64,000 nt of DNA from an uncultured Lachnospiraceae bacterium (lineage in GTDB: Bacteria > Bacillota > Clostridia > Lachnospirales > Lachnospiraceae): positions 1 through 64,000 of the forward strand of contig CANREB010000002.1 of assembly GCA_947629525.1 (NCBI GenBank), given 5' to 3'. The notes beneath the pieces are model-generated. The model was given only the letters and a program-made list of their open reading frames with translations, had not been told where the DNA came from and ran no database searches. Of the stretch, positions 48,896 through 57,820 are shown one piece after another. The translations under genes and the position numbers were made by a program. Numbering within the stretch: position 1 is the stretch's first letter; the number at the start of each line of letters is the position of its first letter.

Positions 48896-50350
48896 TCACA
48901 ATTCCTCTATGCTGCCTCTATAATAATATGCTAATATCTGCAAGGCTGTGAAACCTTTGAGAGCAAGACATTTTGCGCCATTTTGCGACATTCCCGCGCC
49001 ATGCCCCATTCCCGCTCCGCGTATTCTTATCTCTATTAAATTATTCCCGTTTTCCGCGCTGTTATCAAATTTTTTTTCAATATAAAAATATGCACTCGGA
49101 AGTATATTTCCCAAGGTAAACTGTGAACCGTCATTTTTCGTCACTGTGTCTCCCGCAAATGAGAGCGCCTGTCTTATACTGTTCTGTGTCCTTATGTTTA
49201 CGGTAAAGTTGGGGGTTTCTATCAGAAGGTTCGGCACAAGCCCGCTCTTCTGCCTTATCAGCACTCTTATATCATTTATCTGCGTCTCCTCCACTATTTT
49301 GTCGGCGCTTAAAAACTTCGCCCTTATCCTGACATTATCAGGCTGTGAAAGGTACATATCATATAAGCGTTTAAAAAGTTCCTCTCTTGCACTGTCATCT
49401 ATCACTTTTATGTATTCCCAGCGGTACCACGGCTCATCGTATTCAATATCGCTGCTGCGTCCGCTGTCTATGTAAGCCCTGTATTTCTGCTCGCTGTCGT
49501 CGTCATTCTTTGTAAATATTTCTTCTCCTGTTTCCACCAGAAAATCGTCGTCGAGTTCATTGTATGTCCCTGTGCTCCATGCGCCGTTTCCCGCGCTGTA
49601 ACCTCCCGATGTAGAGTAGTAATAACTCTGTATCGGTTCTCCGTCTCGGCATATGACCATATTTTCAGTCGCATCCACCGCCTCACGCGCCGCTTCGGTC
49701 TCGGGGATGTTGAGATACACCTGAAATGTGGTACTGTCGTCAACATGCGCCCTCCATTCGGGATAAGCATATTCTTTTTTGTGAAAATAGGCATATGTCC
49801 TCGCACCTATCGCCTGAGCTTTCTGTGCCTCCATTGGATATGATGAGGGCATCTCGCTTGGAACAACGCCGTAAAGGTATTCTTCAACAGGCAGTTCATT
49901 TACGACCACTATGCCGTCTTTTGTCCCGTAGGCTTCTATCGTGCCTCTATACTCTATGCCTTCGCTTCTTGCGATACCGTCAAGCTTCATTTTACCATTG
50001 TTCTTACTGCATATCACGGCGCTTGCGCCATCTAAATCCGATGCGTTTATAGAATATTCTTCACCGGGGGCATAATCGGCTTTTTCATCGTTTATTTTTA
50101 CTTCAAGTCCGTCCGACGACGATATCTTAAGTTCCTGATGGAATATACTGCCAAAATCTTTTGTCTTTATAAGCACCCTTATATCATGGTCAAAAGCAAG
50201 GCGTTCAGGTTCTTCTTTATCCTGATGTGTCTCTGACTTTATGTTATCTTCAGATGTTTTTTCAGTCAGGCTGCCGTCAGCATATTCTTTGTGCAGTCCG
50301 TCCTCCACGCCGCATTTGTAAATTCCGATAGCAATGATGATCCATATCAT
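48896..50350 (-). CDS. SpoIID/LytB domain protein
   Basis: A 484-residue membrane-anchored protein of the SpoIID family, lytic transglycosylases that act on stripped glycan strands during engulfment; vegetative paralogues (LytB/amidase enhancer) exist. Signature YLYGVVPSEMPSSYPMEAQKAQAIGARTYA includes the catalytic Glu region; the C-terminal GAGMGHGAGMSQNGAKCLA is also diagnostic. The first ATG (50350) leaves a bare hydrophobic start with a poor ribosome site; an in-frame ATA at 50383 has GGAGG eight bases ahead and would add a basic N-terminus (NNRGRKFIIA). Confidence 0.88.
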   Translation of the reverse strand: MIWIIIAIGIYKCGVEDGLHKEYADGSLTEKTSEDNIKSETHQDKEEPERLAFDHDIRVLIKTKDFGSIFHQELKISSSDGLEVKINDEKADYAPGEEYSINASDLDGASAVICSKNNGKMKLDGIARSEGIEYRGTIEAYGTKDGIVVVNELPVEEYLYGVVPSEMPSSYPMEAQKAQAIGARTYAYFHKKEYAYPEWRAHVDDSTTFQVYLNIPETEAAREAVDATENMVICRDGEPIQSYYYSTSGGYSAGNGAWSTGTYNELDDDFLVETGEEIFTKNDDDSEQKYRAYIDSGRSSDIEYDEPWYRWEYIKVIDDSAREELFKRLYDMYLSQPDNVRIRAKFLSADKIVEETQINDIRVLIRQKSGLVPNLLIETPNFTVNIRTQNSIRQALSFAGDTVTKNDGSQFTLGNILPSAYFYIEKKFDNSAENGNNLIEIRIRGAGMGHGAGMSQNGAKCLALKGFTALQILAYYYRGSIEEL

Positions 50351-50425
50351 CGCTATGATAAACTTCCTGCCACGATTATTTATGACGCTACCTCCACCAT
50401 TGATATTTTAGACTTTTCTTAATAC

Positions 50426-50640
50426 AAAAAGCAGCCGTAAGGCTGCTCTTTCTTTAGTGTATCTCCAAAATGCCGTCTCTTGTATTTTGACTCCTAGCTA
50501 ATGCCAGGTGGGCAACCGCAGCCATCTCGCTGTCTTCCCCTGACCATAATGGGGGGCTTGACATTAATCAGGCAATGTAGGAATCCCGTTTAAAGTGATG
50601 TAGGTTCAAAATGACAAGAGTGATCGCACATTTCAGATTA
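50426..50640 (-). ncRNA. ssrS: 6S RNA (SsrS) candidate
   Basis: A ~190-base structured RNA with a terminator hairpin (GCAGCC/GGCTGC, 50431-50446, then T run). Closing stem: CTCTTGTCATTTTGAACCTA near the 5' end pairs with TAGGAGTCAAAATACAAGAG near the 3' end. A terminal hairpin (CCCC/GGGG flanked by TGTC/GACA) and a large asymmetric central region lie between, giving the rod-with-bubble shape of 6S RNA, which mimics open promoter DNA for RNA polymerase. It fills the gap between the SpoIID-like gene and 50749. Confidence 0.65.
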
Positions 50641-50645
50641 ATTAT

Positions 50646-50674
50646 AGTATAACCTATATGTATCAAAATATCAA
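50646..50674 (-). promoter_or_regulatory. Promoter of the 6S-like RNA
   Basis: Minus-strand -35 TTGATA (50669-50674), 17 bases, -10 TATACT (50646-50651), placing the RNA start near 50638. Confidence 0.7.
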
Positions 50675-50748
50675 CAGGCAAAGCATGAACAACTTTACTA
50701 AGATTTACCTGTAAAATTTTGTTAAATTATTATGGAATATCAAAGCTG

Positions 50749-50991
50749 TCACTCTTTCTTTAATATCAGGTGATGGTACTTGATCATGATAGTGGACTTA
50801 TTCTCTAAAAGCTCTCTGGGCATTGTGCATAGCTGATTTATAAAATAGTCCGTGTACCGATATTTATATCTCAGGGCATGGGGGCTCAGCTCTTTGTCAG
50901 GCTTCCAGTTCAGCACAACATGCTTAGGGTAGAAAAGCGCTTCGCCAACGCACAAATCATCATCGTAACAGTAAAACCTTATTATTGACAT
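50749..50991 (-). CDS. Hypothetical 80-residue protein
   Basis: Starts MSIIRFYCYDDDLCVGEALF; Tyr/Lys/His-rich, no signal peptide, no transmembrane helix, no motif I know. ATG has GGAGGCGGTTT ahead, which supports a real gene. It lies between the 6S-like RNA promoter and the histidine kinase. Confidence 0.6.
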   Translation of the reverse strand: MSIIRFYCYDDDLCVGEALFYPKHVVLNWKPDKELSPHALRYKYRYTDYFINQLCTMPRELLENKSTIMIKYHHLILKKE

Positions 50992-51093
50992 AAACCGCCT
51001 CCATTATACGCTCCCCTTTTATTTAATTTTACTATATTACAGCATATATCGTCAATACAATAATGTTTTTCGGTTACTTTTCGTTACTTCCGA

Positions 51094-53643
51094 TTATTTC
51101 CGCAAAAATTTCAACACTACCTTGAACAAATCACCGTCAACATAAATCTCCATCTTTCCATTCATCAAGTCCATAAGGCTCTTGGCTATGGAAAGCCCAA
51201 GTCCGTGTCCTTCCGTGTTTCTCGACTTATCCCCTCTCACAAAGCGTTCAAGCAGCTCGTCGCCGTTTACGTTCAGCGGATATTTTGACATATTCCTGAA
51301 TGTTATCAAAACGTCCCCGTCCGCAGCTTCAAGATTTACATAAATCCTTGAATGAGGCTGCGCGTACTTACAGATATTGTTCATTAAATTGTCAACCACG
51401 CGCCACAGGTGCCTGCCGTCTGCCGTGATGTACACGCTCTCATCAGGCTTGCTGATAATCAGCTCCAAATCCGCCGCCGAAAGTCTTTCCTCAAACTCGC
51501 CGACTGTCTGGGTCAAAAATACGCCCGCCTCAATCTGCTCATTTTCGATTTCAAGATTGCCCGTAGATGCCTTTGACGCCTCGACCAAGTCCTCTGTAAG
51601 CTTTTTGAGTTTTGCCGACTGACGTTTAAGTACTTCGAGATACTCGACCGCCTTTTCGTTTTCCAAATGCTCCTTTTCAAGCAAATCGACATAATTGATT
51701 ATAGAAGTAAGCGGTGTCTTGATGTCATGTGATACATTGGTGATAAGCTCTGTCTTCAAGCGTTCACTTTTCATACGCTCGTCTACCGCCTTTGACATTC
51801 CGTCGCCGATTTTGTTCAGATTTTCGGCATGCTTTCTGCACTCCCAAAACATTTTGTCGGTGTTTATTTTATACTGCAATTCTCCGTCTGCAAGGCGCTT
51901 ACTGCCGTCCTGAAGTCTTTTAAGCTGCAGTGAAAGCCATATAAATACCGCAAAGATAATTACCTTTTCAATCGCCCATAATATAGCCAAAATGTCCGTT
52001 TCATACCAGCATATGCAGATAGCAATAAACTCCACGGCTGATATTGCCGCAAAAACAGCAATGACTTTCCATAACATGCTGATATTTTTTGCAAGTATTG
52101 ACGCTGCTTTTCTCAGTGCCTTATAGACGGCGTAGCATATGCTTTCGCGCCACCATTGTCCTGCGCGCACCCTCACTGTCAGGCTCAGCATGAAAGCGCA
52201 TAGTATGCCCGCCATAACAATCACGGCTGCAATCGAAAAATCTATCCCAAGCATAGTATACCTGCTGTCAATATTGACAACAATATCTATGACCAACACG
52301 AGTACCAGTTCTGCCGCTGCGACTATTGCGGTCAGGATTTCCAACGGCATGTGATCGATTATCGGAAGCTTTACCACGGTATCGCTGTTTTTCCGATACC
52401 CCGCCGAATATATAAGGAAAGAAAATGACGCCACTGTCACAATTATTCCGACTATAAACATATATATCGCTAAATATCTCATGCTGTATATCGTTCTAAG
52501 CATATATTTCTGCTGTTCATACTGACTGTTGCTGTTCAGGTTCGCGTTGATTTCAGACTCAGACGGGACTATTGAGACTACCCAGTAATTTTCACTCTCA
52601 TCAGCCACATTTACTATCAGCGTGTAATTTTCATCAAGATAATAACCCGGACTGTCCTTGAAGCTCTGCTTTGTGATATGTTTTGCATCTATCAGCTTAA
52701 TTTCAAAAGCATCGATCTGCCTTATGTTGTCCATAATCAACGTGCCCCAGCATTTATAGTTAAATGATGTGTTGTTGAGTTGGTCAAACGTAATCCTGCC
52801 TTTTTCGTCTCCCATAAGCAGAAGCTCTACGTTGCCGCTGTATGTTTCGCTGTATATGTCTTCATCTGTTTCTTCAAATGCACCCGGTACATCGTCAGAA
52901 GATTCTGTTGTTACTTCTGCCCTGTCTTCCCATACATTATTAAATATATATACTTTTTCATCAAAATCATAGTTATACGTGTAATGACGCGCTATCCCAT
53001 CGGCAGGGCTTGTGTAGATGAGCGTCACGTTCTGCACGGGATAATACTTCTGCGTAGAGCTGACATAATAGTAAAAAATACCGCCTGTCGTATCATAACA
53101 TACGCTGTCCGCATAAAAGCCTCTCCAGTCGCCTGATGTATCTCCCGACACGTTTTCATCATTGGAATGAACGCCTACTCTGAAGACGTTGTCACTATCC
53201 AGATAATCAGCATAATATCCACGGCTTTTTATAGTATAAGCGCCATTATCAGTATAATAATATCTTATCTGCGTAAGCATCAGCCCGTTTGGGTCGTCCG
53301 CGATCTTATCTAAATCGGTCTGTGAAAAATTGCCCGACACATAGCTGTCCTCGCTCGAAAGTTCAATGTCTGCAAGGGTATCTGCCCTGATAATTCCGTA
53401 TTTGAAATTTCTGTCCAAATTCCTGCTCCAGCCTTCAATATCACGCGAAAATGCCCTGTTATTATTTATATCGTTTAAAGAGGCATATTCCTCATCTATC
53501 ACCTGTTTGTATGACTGTGTGTAGCAGTCCGTATCAACCGCCATAAGCGTCAGCACTCCGCCTATGACCGCCACGCCTGCGCCCGCAAGGAACACTATCC
53601 ATGCGATAAGCTTTGCTATGCTTAAACCTCTTATCTTTTTCAT
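51094..53643 (-). CDS. Membrane sensor histidine kinase
   Basis: An 849-residue kinase. One N-terminal helix (about 11-33), an extracytoplasmic domain of ~350 residues rich in Asp, Tyr and Ser, then four or five helices (about 395-590), a HAMP-like linker, HisKA with NVSHDIKTPLTSIINYVDLL (His639) and HATPase_c with NNICKYAQ and GHGLGLSIAKSLMDLM. The large sensor domain plus multi-helix module is unusual; no known ligand fold is recognised. Starts four bases after the response regulator stop, so the pair is one operon. Confidence 0.93.
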   Translation of the reverse strand: MKKIRGLSIAKLIAWIVFLAGAGVAVIGGVLTLMAVDTDCYTQSYKQVIDEEYASLNDINNNRAFSRDIEGWSRNLDRNFKYGIIRADTLADIELSSEDSYVSGNFSQTDLDKIADDPNGLMLTQIRYYYTDNGAYTIKSRGYYADYLDSDNVFRVGVHSNDENVSGDTSGDWRGFYADSVCYDTTGGIFYYYVSSTQKYYPVQNVTLIYTSPADGIARHYTYNYDFDEKVYIFNNVWEDRAEVTTESSDDVPGAFEETDEDIYSETYSGNVELLLMGDEKGRITFDQLNNTSFNYKCWGTLIMDNIRQIDAFEIKLIDAKHITKQSFKDSPGYYLDENYTLIVNVADESENYWVVSIVPSESEINANLNSNSQYEQQKYMLRTIYSMRYLAIYMFIVGIIVTVASFSFLIYSAGYRKNSDTVVKLPIIDHMPLEILTAIVAAAELVLVLVIDIVVNIDSRYTMLGIDFSIAAVIVMAGILCAFMLSLTVRVRAGQWWRESICYAVYKALRKAASILAKNISMLWKVIAVFAAISAVEFIAICICWYETDILAILWAIEKVIIFAVFIWLSLQLKRLQDGSKRLADGELQYKINTDKMFWECRKHAENLNKIGDGMSKAVDERMKSERLKTELITNVSHDIKTPLTSIINYVDLLEKEHLENEKAVEYLEVLKRQSAKLKKLTEDLVEASKASTGNLEIENEQIEAGVFLTQTVGEFEERLSAADLELIISKPDESVYITADGRHLWRVVDNLMNNICKYAQPHSRIYVNLEAADGDVLITFRNMSKYPLNVNGDELLERFVRGDKSRNTEGHGLGLSIAKSLMDLMNGKMEIYVDGDLFKVVLKFLRK

Positions 53644-53646
53644 AGT

Positions 53647-54390
53647 TTACCTCTTTTCCTCACTGCCTTTTTGATTTTTGTTTTTGTTCTCCAATTCGAT
53701 TTTGTAACCGCGCCCCCAGACTGACTTCAGGTATCTTGGCTCTGCGGGCGAATACTCCAGTTTTTCCCTGAGATGCCTGATATGTACCGCGACTGTGTTT
53801 TCCGTGCCATATGGGTTATCATTCCACACTTTCTTATATATCTGCGCGGGCGAAAACACTTCGTTGGGGCTTTGCATCAAAAGTTTTAATATATCGTATT
53901 CTGTCGGCGTAAGCGCTACTTTTTCACCGTCGAGAGTAACTTCTTTTGTCTTGTCGTCAAGTTCTATGCCGCCTATGACAAGTACCTCTTTTAAAGCTTT
54001 ATCGGGGTTTGAAGTGCTTCCTCCAAGCTGCATATAGCGTCTTAGCTGCGACTTCACCCGTGCCTGAAGTTCCACCGGATTAAAAGGTTTCGTCACATAG
54101 TCGTCCGCTCCGATATTGAGTCCAAGCACCTTGTCAGTGTCCTCACCCTTTGCTGTCAGCATTATCACGGGAACATTGCTTGTCTCACGAAGCTTTACCA
54201 TCGCCGATATGCCGTCCATTACGGGCATCATTATGTCCATTATCACAAGGTGGATTTCCTCTTTTTCGAGGATTTCAAGCGCTTCTTTTCCGTCATATGC
54301 TTCATATACCCTGTAGCCTTCCGACGTCAGGTAAATCCTGAGCGCCGATACGATATCTTTTTCATCATCACATACCAGTATGCTGTACAT
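53647..54390 (-). CDS. OmpR/PhoB-family response regulator
   Basis: A 247-residue regulator: receiver domain with phospho-acceptor Asp52 in VIMDIMMPVMDG, switch Thr and Lys in MLTAKGED, and a winged-helix DNA-binding domain with LTPTEYDILKLLMQSPNEVFS and VAVHIRHLREKLE. Cognate kinase is the next gene. Three direct repeats just upstream of its promoter suggest autoregulation. Confidence 0.95.
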   Translation of the reverse strand: MYSILVCDDEKDIVSALRIYLTSEGYRVYEAYDGKEALEILEKEEIHLVIMDIMMPVMDGISAMVKLRETSNVPVIMLTAKGEDTDKVLGLNIGADDYVTKPFNPVELQARVKSQLRRYMQLGGSTSNPDKALKEVLVIGGIELDDKTKEVTLDGEKVALTPTEYDILKLLMQSPNEVFSPAQIYKKVWNDNPYGTENTVAVHIRHLREKLEYSPAEPRYLKSVWGRGYKIELENKNKNQKGSEEKR

Positions 54391-54455
54391 ATTAACCTCC
54401 GTATACGGCTGATTGAGCTCACTGCCAGCCGATTTTCTTTTATCATGATAAAGTT

Positions 54456-54524
54456 AGTATACAGGTATTTTGATTAATTTCCAACTGGGAAAATGTTTAA
54501 GATTTGTTTAAGATGTTTAAAGAT
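54456..54524 (-). promoter_or_regulatory. Promoter and direct-repeat operator of the two-component operon
   Basis: Minus-strand -35 TTGGAA (54479-54484), 17 bases, -10 TATACT (54456-54461). Directly upstream are three copies of GTTTAAGAT on the plus strand (54495-54503, 54506-54514, 54515-54524) spaced 9-11 bases, i.e. one helical turn, as for OmpR/PhoP-type activator sites. Confidence 0.6.
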
Positions 54525-54536
54525 TTTTTATTCAAC

Positions 54537-54577
54537 AAAAAAACAGACTAAAAGACAAAGCTAACTGTCCTTTAGCC
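54537..54577 (-). terminator. Intrinsic terminator of the ATPase/DUF4869 module
   Basis: GGCTAAAGGACA pairs with TGTCTTTTAGTC (two G-U pairs) around an eight-base loop, followed by a seven-T run on the minus strand. Confidence 0.75.
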
Positions 54578-54595
54578 TATTAGATATAATAATCA

Positions 54596-55690
54596 TTATA
54601 TTCTACCTGCATATCTTAACAAAAATTCAAATATTGTCCCTCTTAACATCTCGTTTATCTTATCTTTTCCCCGAAACCTTTTGTATGCGCCGCAATCATT
54701 CTTATCGTGTTTGCTGCAGCAATCAATTGTATAACAATCTGAAAATCTCTTCGGTGACTTAGAATATTTAAAATATTTATATTTTGTAAGCTCTACTAAC
54801 CGTTTTGTACACAACTTTTCTATATTACTGTATGCTATATAGTTTTCATTTATGATATCATCTATCTCAGCATCATCTATAAGATTTGACTTTAATAATA
54901 AATACTCAAACGAAATATAATCTGAATTAAGAATTACCCGTAAATTGTTTTTAAAACATTCTTCAAAAACACGTTCTACATTACTGCCAAAAGCACAATA
55001 ATCCACTGCTAAAAACAATGTTTTATTTTCTATCTTATTCACATTTTTATTCAAATACTTAGGAATATTATTTCTACCGGCACTAATTATGCCTGAATCA
55101 CTCATAGGGTTCCAAACAGGACAATTCTCAAATAATTTCTTGAAAAACAAATAATCAGAACCGGTACCTTCTACTAAAACAGCGTCAATCTTTTCAACGT
55201 TGCTGTCGTCAAATGTGTACTTAGGTCGCAGCCAATGTTTTCTTCCATCAGTTTCAAGGATAAATATATTATCGGGCGAATAACTGATGCCCGCTAAATT
55301 ACTTCTGTCAATTATAACATAATAACATGATATATCACTGTTTACCAGTCTGGCAAATCTGGTAGTTTCAACAAAATCCTCTTCATCAACAAATATAACG
55401 GAATCTTCAAATGGATTTTCTTTTGTCCACATTTTACTCAAATATTCTTCATCCGATAATGAACCATCATTATTCTTTAAGCATTTCTTGCATAAGTTGT
55501 CAAAAATCATCTTATTCAAAACAAATAAGCTGTAATCGCCCGTCACGCTTATCTGCGCTCTCTGTCCCATTATCAGATCAACCAAACTGGTCTTACCGGA
55601 AGCGCTATCCCCTTGTATAACTGTGACCTTTGAATTTAATTCAAAATCATATTCAAGTCTTTTAGTTTTTACACTTACACTGATTTTCAT
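54596..55690 (-). CDS. P-loop ATPase with TOPRIM-like C-terminal half, unknown function
   Basis: A 364-residue protein. Walker A is GDSASGKT (27-34); VIFVDEEDF (98-106) is a likely Walker B; YYVIIDRSNL (123-132) resembles a sensor strand. The second half has VLVEGTGSDYLFF (171-183) and LFLAVDYCAFGS (225-236), in the order and spacing of TOPRIM acidic motifs (Glu174, Asp230), then a Cys cluster (319, 324, 325, 333) near the basic C-terminus. This is reminiscent of a shortened OLD-type nuclease, but the ATPase part is much smaller. It lies five bases after a DUF4869 gene and is clearly AT-richer than its flanks, suggesting transfer. No exact family is recognised. Confidence 0.7.
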   Translation of the reverse strand: MKISVSVKTKRLEYDFELNSKVTVIQGDSASGKTSLVDLIMGQRAQISVTGDYSLFVLNKMIFDNLCKKCLKNNDGSLSDEEYLSKMWTKENPFEDSVIFVDEEDFVETTRFARLVNSDISCYYVIIDRSNLAGISYSPDNIFILETDGRKHWLRPKYTFDDSNVEKIDAVLVEGTGSDYLFFKKLFENCPVWNPMSDSGIISAGRNNIPKYLNKNVNKIENKTLFLAVDYCAFGSNVERVFEECFKNNLRVILNSDYISFEYLLLKSNLIDDAEIDDIINENYIAYSNIEKLCTKRLVELTKYKYFKYSKSPKRFSDCYTIDCCSKHDKNDCGAYKRFRGKDKINEMLRGTIFEFLLRYAGRI

Positions 55691-55694
55691 ACAG

Positions 55695-56165
55695 CTACTC
55701 CAATTCTATTGTCCAGTCTATATACTCATTCTTGCTGTGAATGCGCTCACCGTTGTTTACTATAACAGCCTCGAATTTTTCGGGAAACTGCATAATATGG
55801 TGAAGACTTATATAAATATCTTTTTTTACAGCAATCTCAAGTAATAAAGGTACACAGTTATCTCCCATTCTATCACCGTTTATCTTAAAATCAGTTTTGT
55901 ACAATAATATCAGAGCCTTGCAGCCACTTGAAAGCTGGTTTACACTTAATTCTCCTAAAATGTCATTTGTCAAAGTAACAAACCCATCATCACTAATTGT
56001 CCTGACAACTGACTTATCTATATCCTGAATGATTTTTTTTACAAAATCATCCTTAAACCATTCCGGCTCACGTTCATCATCAAATATCCCCTTTACATCT
56101 GATACATAACCGGATGCCGGATAGCCTTTGTATTTATCGTATTCATATATATAAATATTCAGCAT
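55695..56165 (-). CDS. DUF4869-like protein
   Basis: A 156-residue protein starting MLNIYIYEYDKYKGYP. Features that look like the DUF4869 family are WFKDDFVKKIIQDIDKS, LSVNQLSSGCKALILLYKTD and the closing GDNCVPLLLEIAVKKDIYISL. No catalytic motif, signal or membrane segment is seen; function is unknown. It heads the two-gene unit with the P-loop/TOPRIM-like protein, suggesting they act together. Confidence 0.65.
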   Translation of the reverse strand: MLNIYIYEYDKYKGYPASGYVSDVKGIFDDEREPEWFKDDFVKKIIQDIDKSVVRTISDDGFVTLTNDILGELSVNQLSSGCKALILLYKTDFKINGDRMGDNCVPLLLEIAVKKDIYISLHHIMQFPEKFEAVIVNNGERIHSKNEYIDWTIELE

Positions 56166-56309
56166 AACCTCACTTCCTTATATTCCTAAATTATTTTCAG
56201 ATATTGCAAGACATTTTTCTTTTAATACTTTACATTATATACTCAAATATGTTAACTACGCAATATAAAAAAGCCTGCGCATCAAAATTTATGTACCCTA
56301 TAATACACA

Positions 56310-57635
56310 TTAATAATCAATTTCCAAAGTCTGAACCTCATCCTCCTGTCCTGTTACTCTTGCGACTATCGTACATATTCCGTGTTCGTTTTCCGGTACG
56401 GAAAAGTATGGGTTCGAGGAAAATTCCTGATACATTCTTGTTCCCCCATTATCAGGTGTCAAAAGTATTCTGTATTCCATATCATCAGGGCGGCTTGCCG
56501 CTACTTCAAAATTATTGCTGTAATTTAATCTGAGTATGCCATACATATTTGGTTCGCCATTTTGAAGTTTTTCTTTATATGAAGAGTAAAAATACTTTTT
56601 ATTTTCTACAGATGGCGCGGACATTATTTTCCAAAATACATTAGTGAACAATTCCGCTCCCGTATCGTTCAAATGTCTTATATCAGAAAAATACGTAATA
56701 TTCTGTATGGAAAGTATTTCATCCTTGCAGATATTAAAATCATAGTATTGTATCCCATATTCGTCGGCTATCTCGCTGACCTGTTCTATATAGTTATCAT
56801 AATCATTTATGCCGAGTGTTATCAATTCATATATTGGAACAGAAAATAAAGTAATTTCAATATCGTTATTCCGGCAATACTCAATTATTTTTCTCAGATA
56901 ACGCTCCGCTTCCGGAAGCATCGGTTCCTCGGACAGCTCAATACTATCTGACATCAGTTCTTTTTCCTGAACTACCCATGATCTGATGCAAAACCCCTTA
57001 CCTAAAAATTTTTCTCCAGTTTCCCTTGAGATAATATTTCCACTATTTAATTTTCTTTTTCTTGTTACTACCGTATTTATATGTCCTTCATCAAATATAT
57101 TGCTTCTGTACCTCACAAATGGCAGCAACGTTTCCAAGTAATTATTCAAATCATTTATGCCTATAATATACTCTGCCTTATTCAGCGACATATCCATATA
57201 ATCGATATTATACCAATTCCATATCATTCTGTCAGAATATGGCACTCTTGTGGAACAGTCATATCCCATTTCCAAATATACATGTTGAAGTTTATTTTTC
57301 CTGTCAGCTTCCTTTAATAAATAATAAGAACCGTTAAGCAATTGGGAATGAGAGGACAGATTAAAATTATTTTTACCATTTACATCATTAAGTATATATG
57401 GATCTATTCCGCAGTATACGTGGGAAGAACCCAAATACAGATAATCAATATTGTCCTCTGAGTAAAAATCCGACCATAATTTATTACTCCAGTCATCAGG
57501 CATCACATATATATAATTCAAAAAACTTGTTATAACACTGCATACTCCAAAGAAAGCCAATATAAAAAATACTATATTGATTTTAATTTTCTGCTTTACG
57601 ATAAAACTTTTAAATCTAAAAATAAATGAACTCAT
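56310..57635 (-). CDS. SGNH-hydrolase-like membrane protein
   Basis: A 441-residue protein with one N-terminal transmembrane helix (about 20-42) and an extracytoplasmic SGNH-like domain: block I YLYLGSSH (65-72, Ser70/71 as nucleophile) and block V DIRHLNDTGAELF (about 340) with the Asp-His pair. DltD/AlgJ-type proteins of this kind modify cell-surface polymers or accept acyl groups. The C-terminal ~80 residues form a separate beta-rich part. Low G+C like the neighbouring ATPase gene. Substrate unknown. Confidence 0.7.
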   Translation of the reverse strand: MSSFIFRFKSFIVKQKIKINIVFFILAFFGVCSVITSFLNYIYVMPDDWSNKLWSDFYSEDNIDYLYLGSSHVYCGIDPYILNDVNGKNNFNLSSHSQLLNGSYYLLKEADRKNKLQHVYLEMGYDCSTRVPYSDRMIWNWYNIDYMDMSLNKAEYIIGINDLNNYLETLLPFVRYRSNIFDEGHINTVVTRKRKLNSGNIISRETGEKFLGKGFCIRSWVVQEKELMSDSIELSEEPMLPEAERYLRKIIEYCRNNDIEITLFSVPIYELITLGINDYDNYIEQVSEIADEYGIQYYDFNICKDEILSIQNITYFSDIRHLNDTGAELFTNVFWKIMSAPSVENKKYFYSSYKEKLQNGEPNMYGILRLNYSNNFEVAASRPDDMEYRILLTPDNGGTRMYQEFSSNPYFSVPENEHGICTIVARVTGQEDEVQTLEIDY

Positions 57636-57765
57636 TGTGCCATATTACGCTCCATAACATCAAAACAGTAAAATTGTAAAAATGGATCTACGTGAAACAT
57701 CCAATTATAAACTTTTCTTATTATATATTATAAAAGAATTTATGTAAAGCTTCATTTATAATAAC

Positions 57766-57801
57766 AAAAAGAAGCACAGTCATTCTTCAACTGTGCTTCT
57801 T
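57766..57801 (-). terminator. Intrinsic terminator after pckA
   Basis: AAGAAGCACAGT and ACTGTGCTTCTT pair perfectly around a nine-base loop; TTTTTG follows on the minus strand. Confidence 0.88.
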
Positions 57802-57820
57802 ACAGATACTAAAATTAAAA

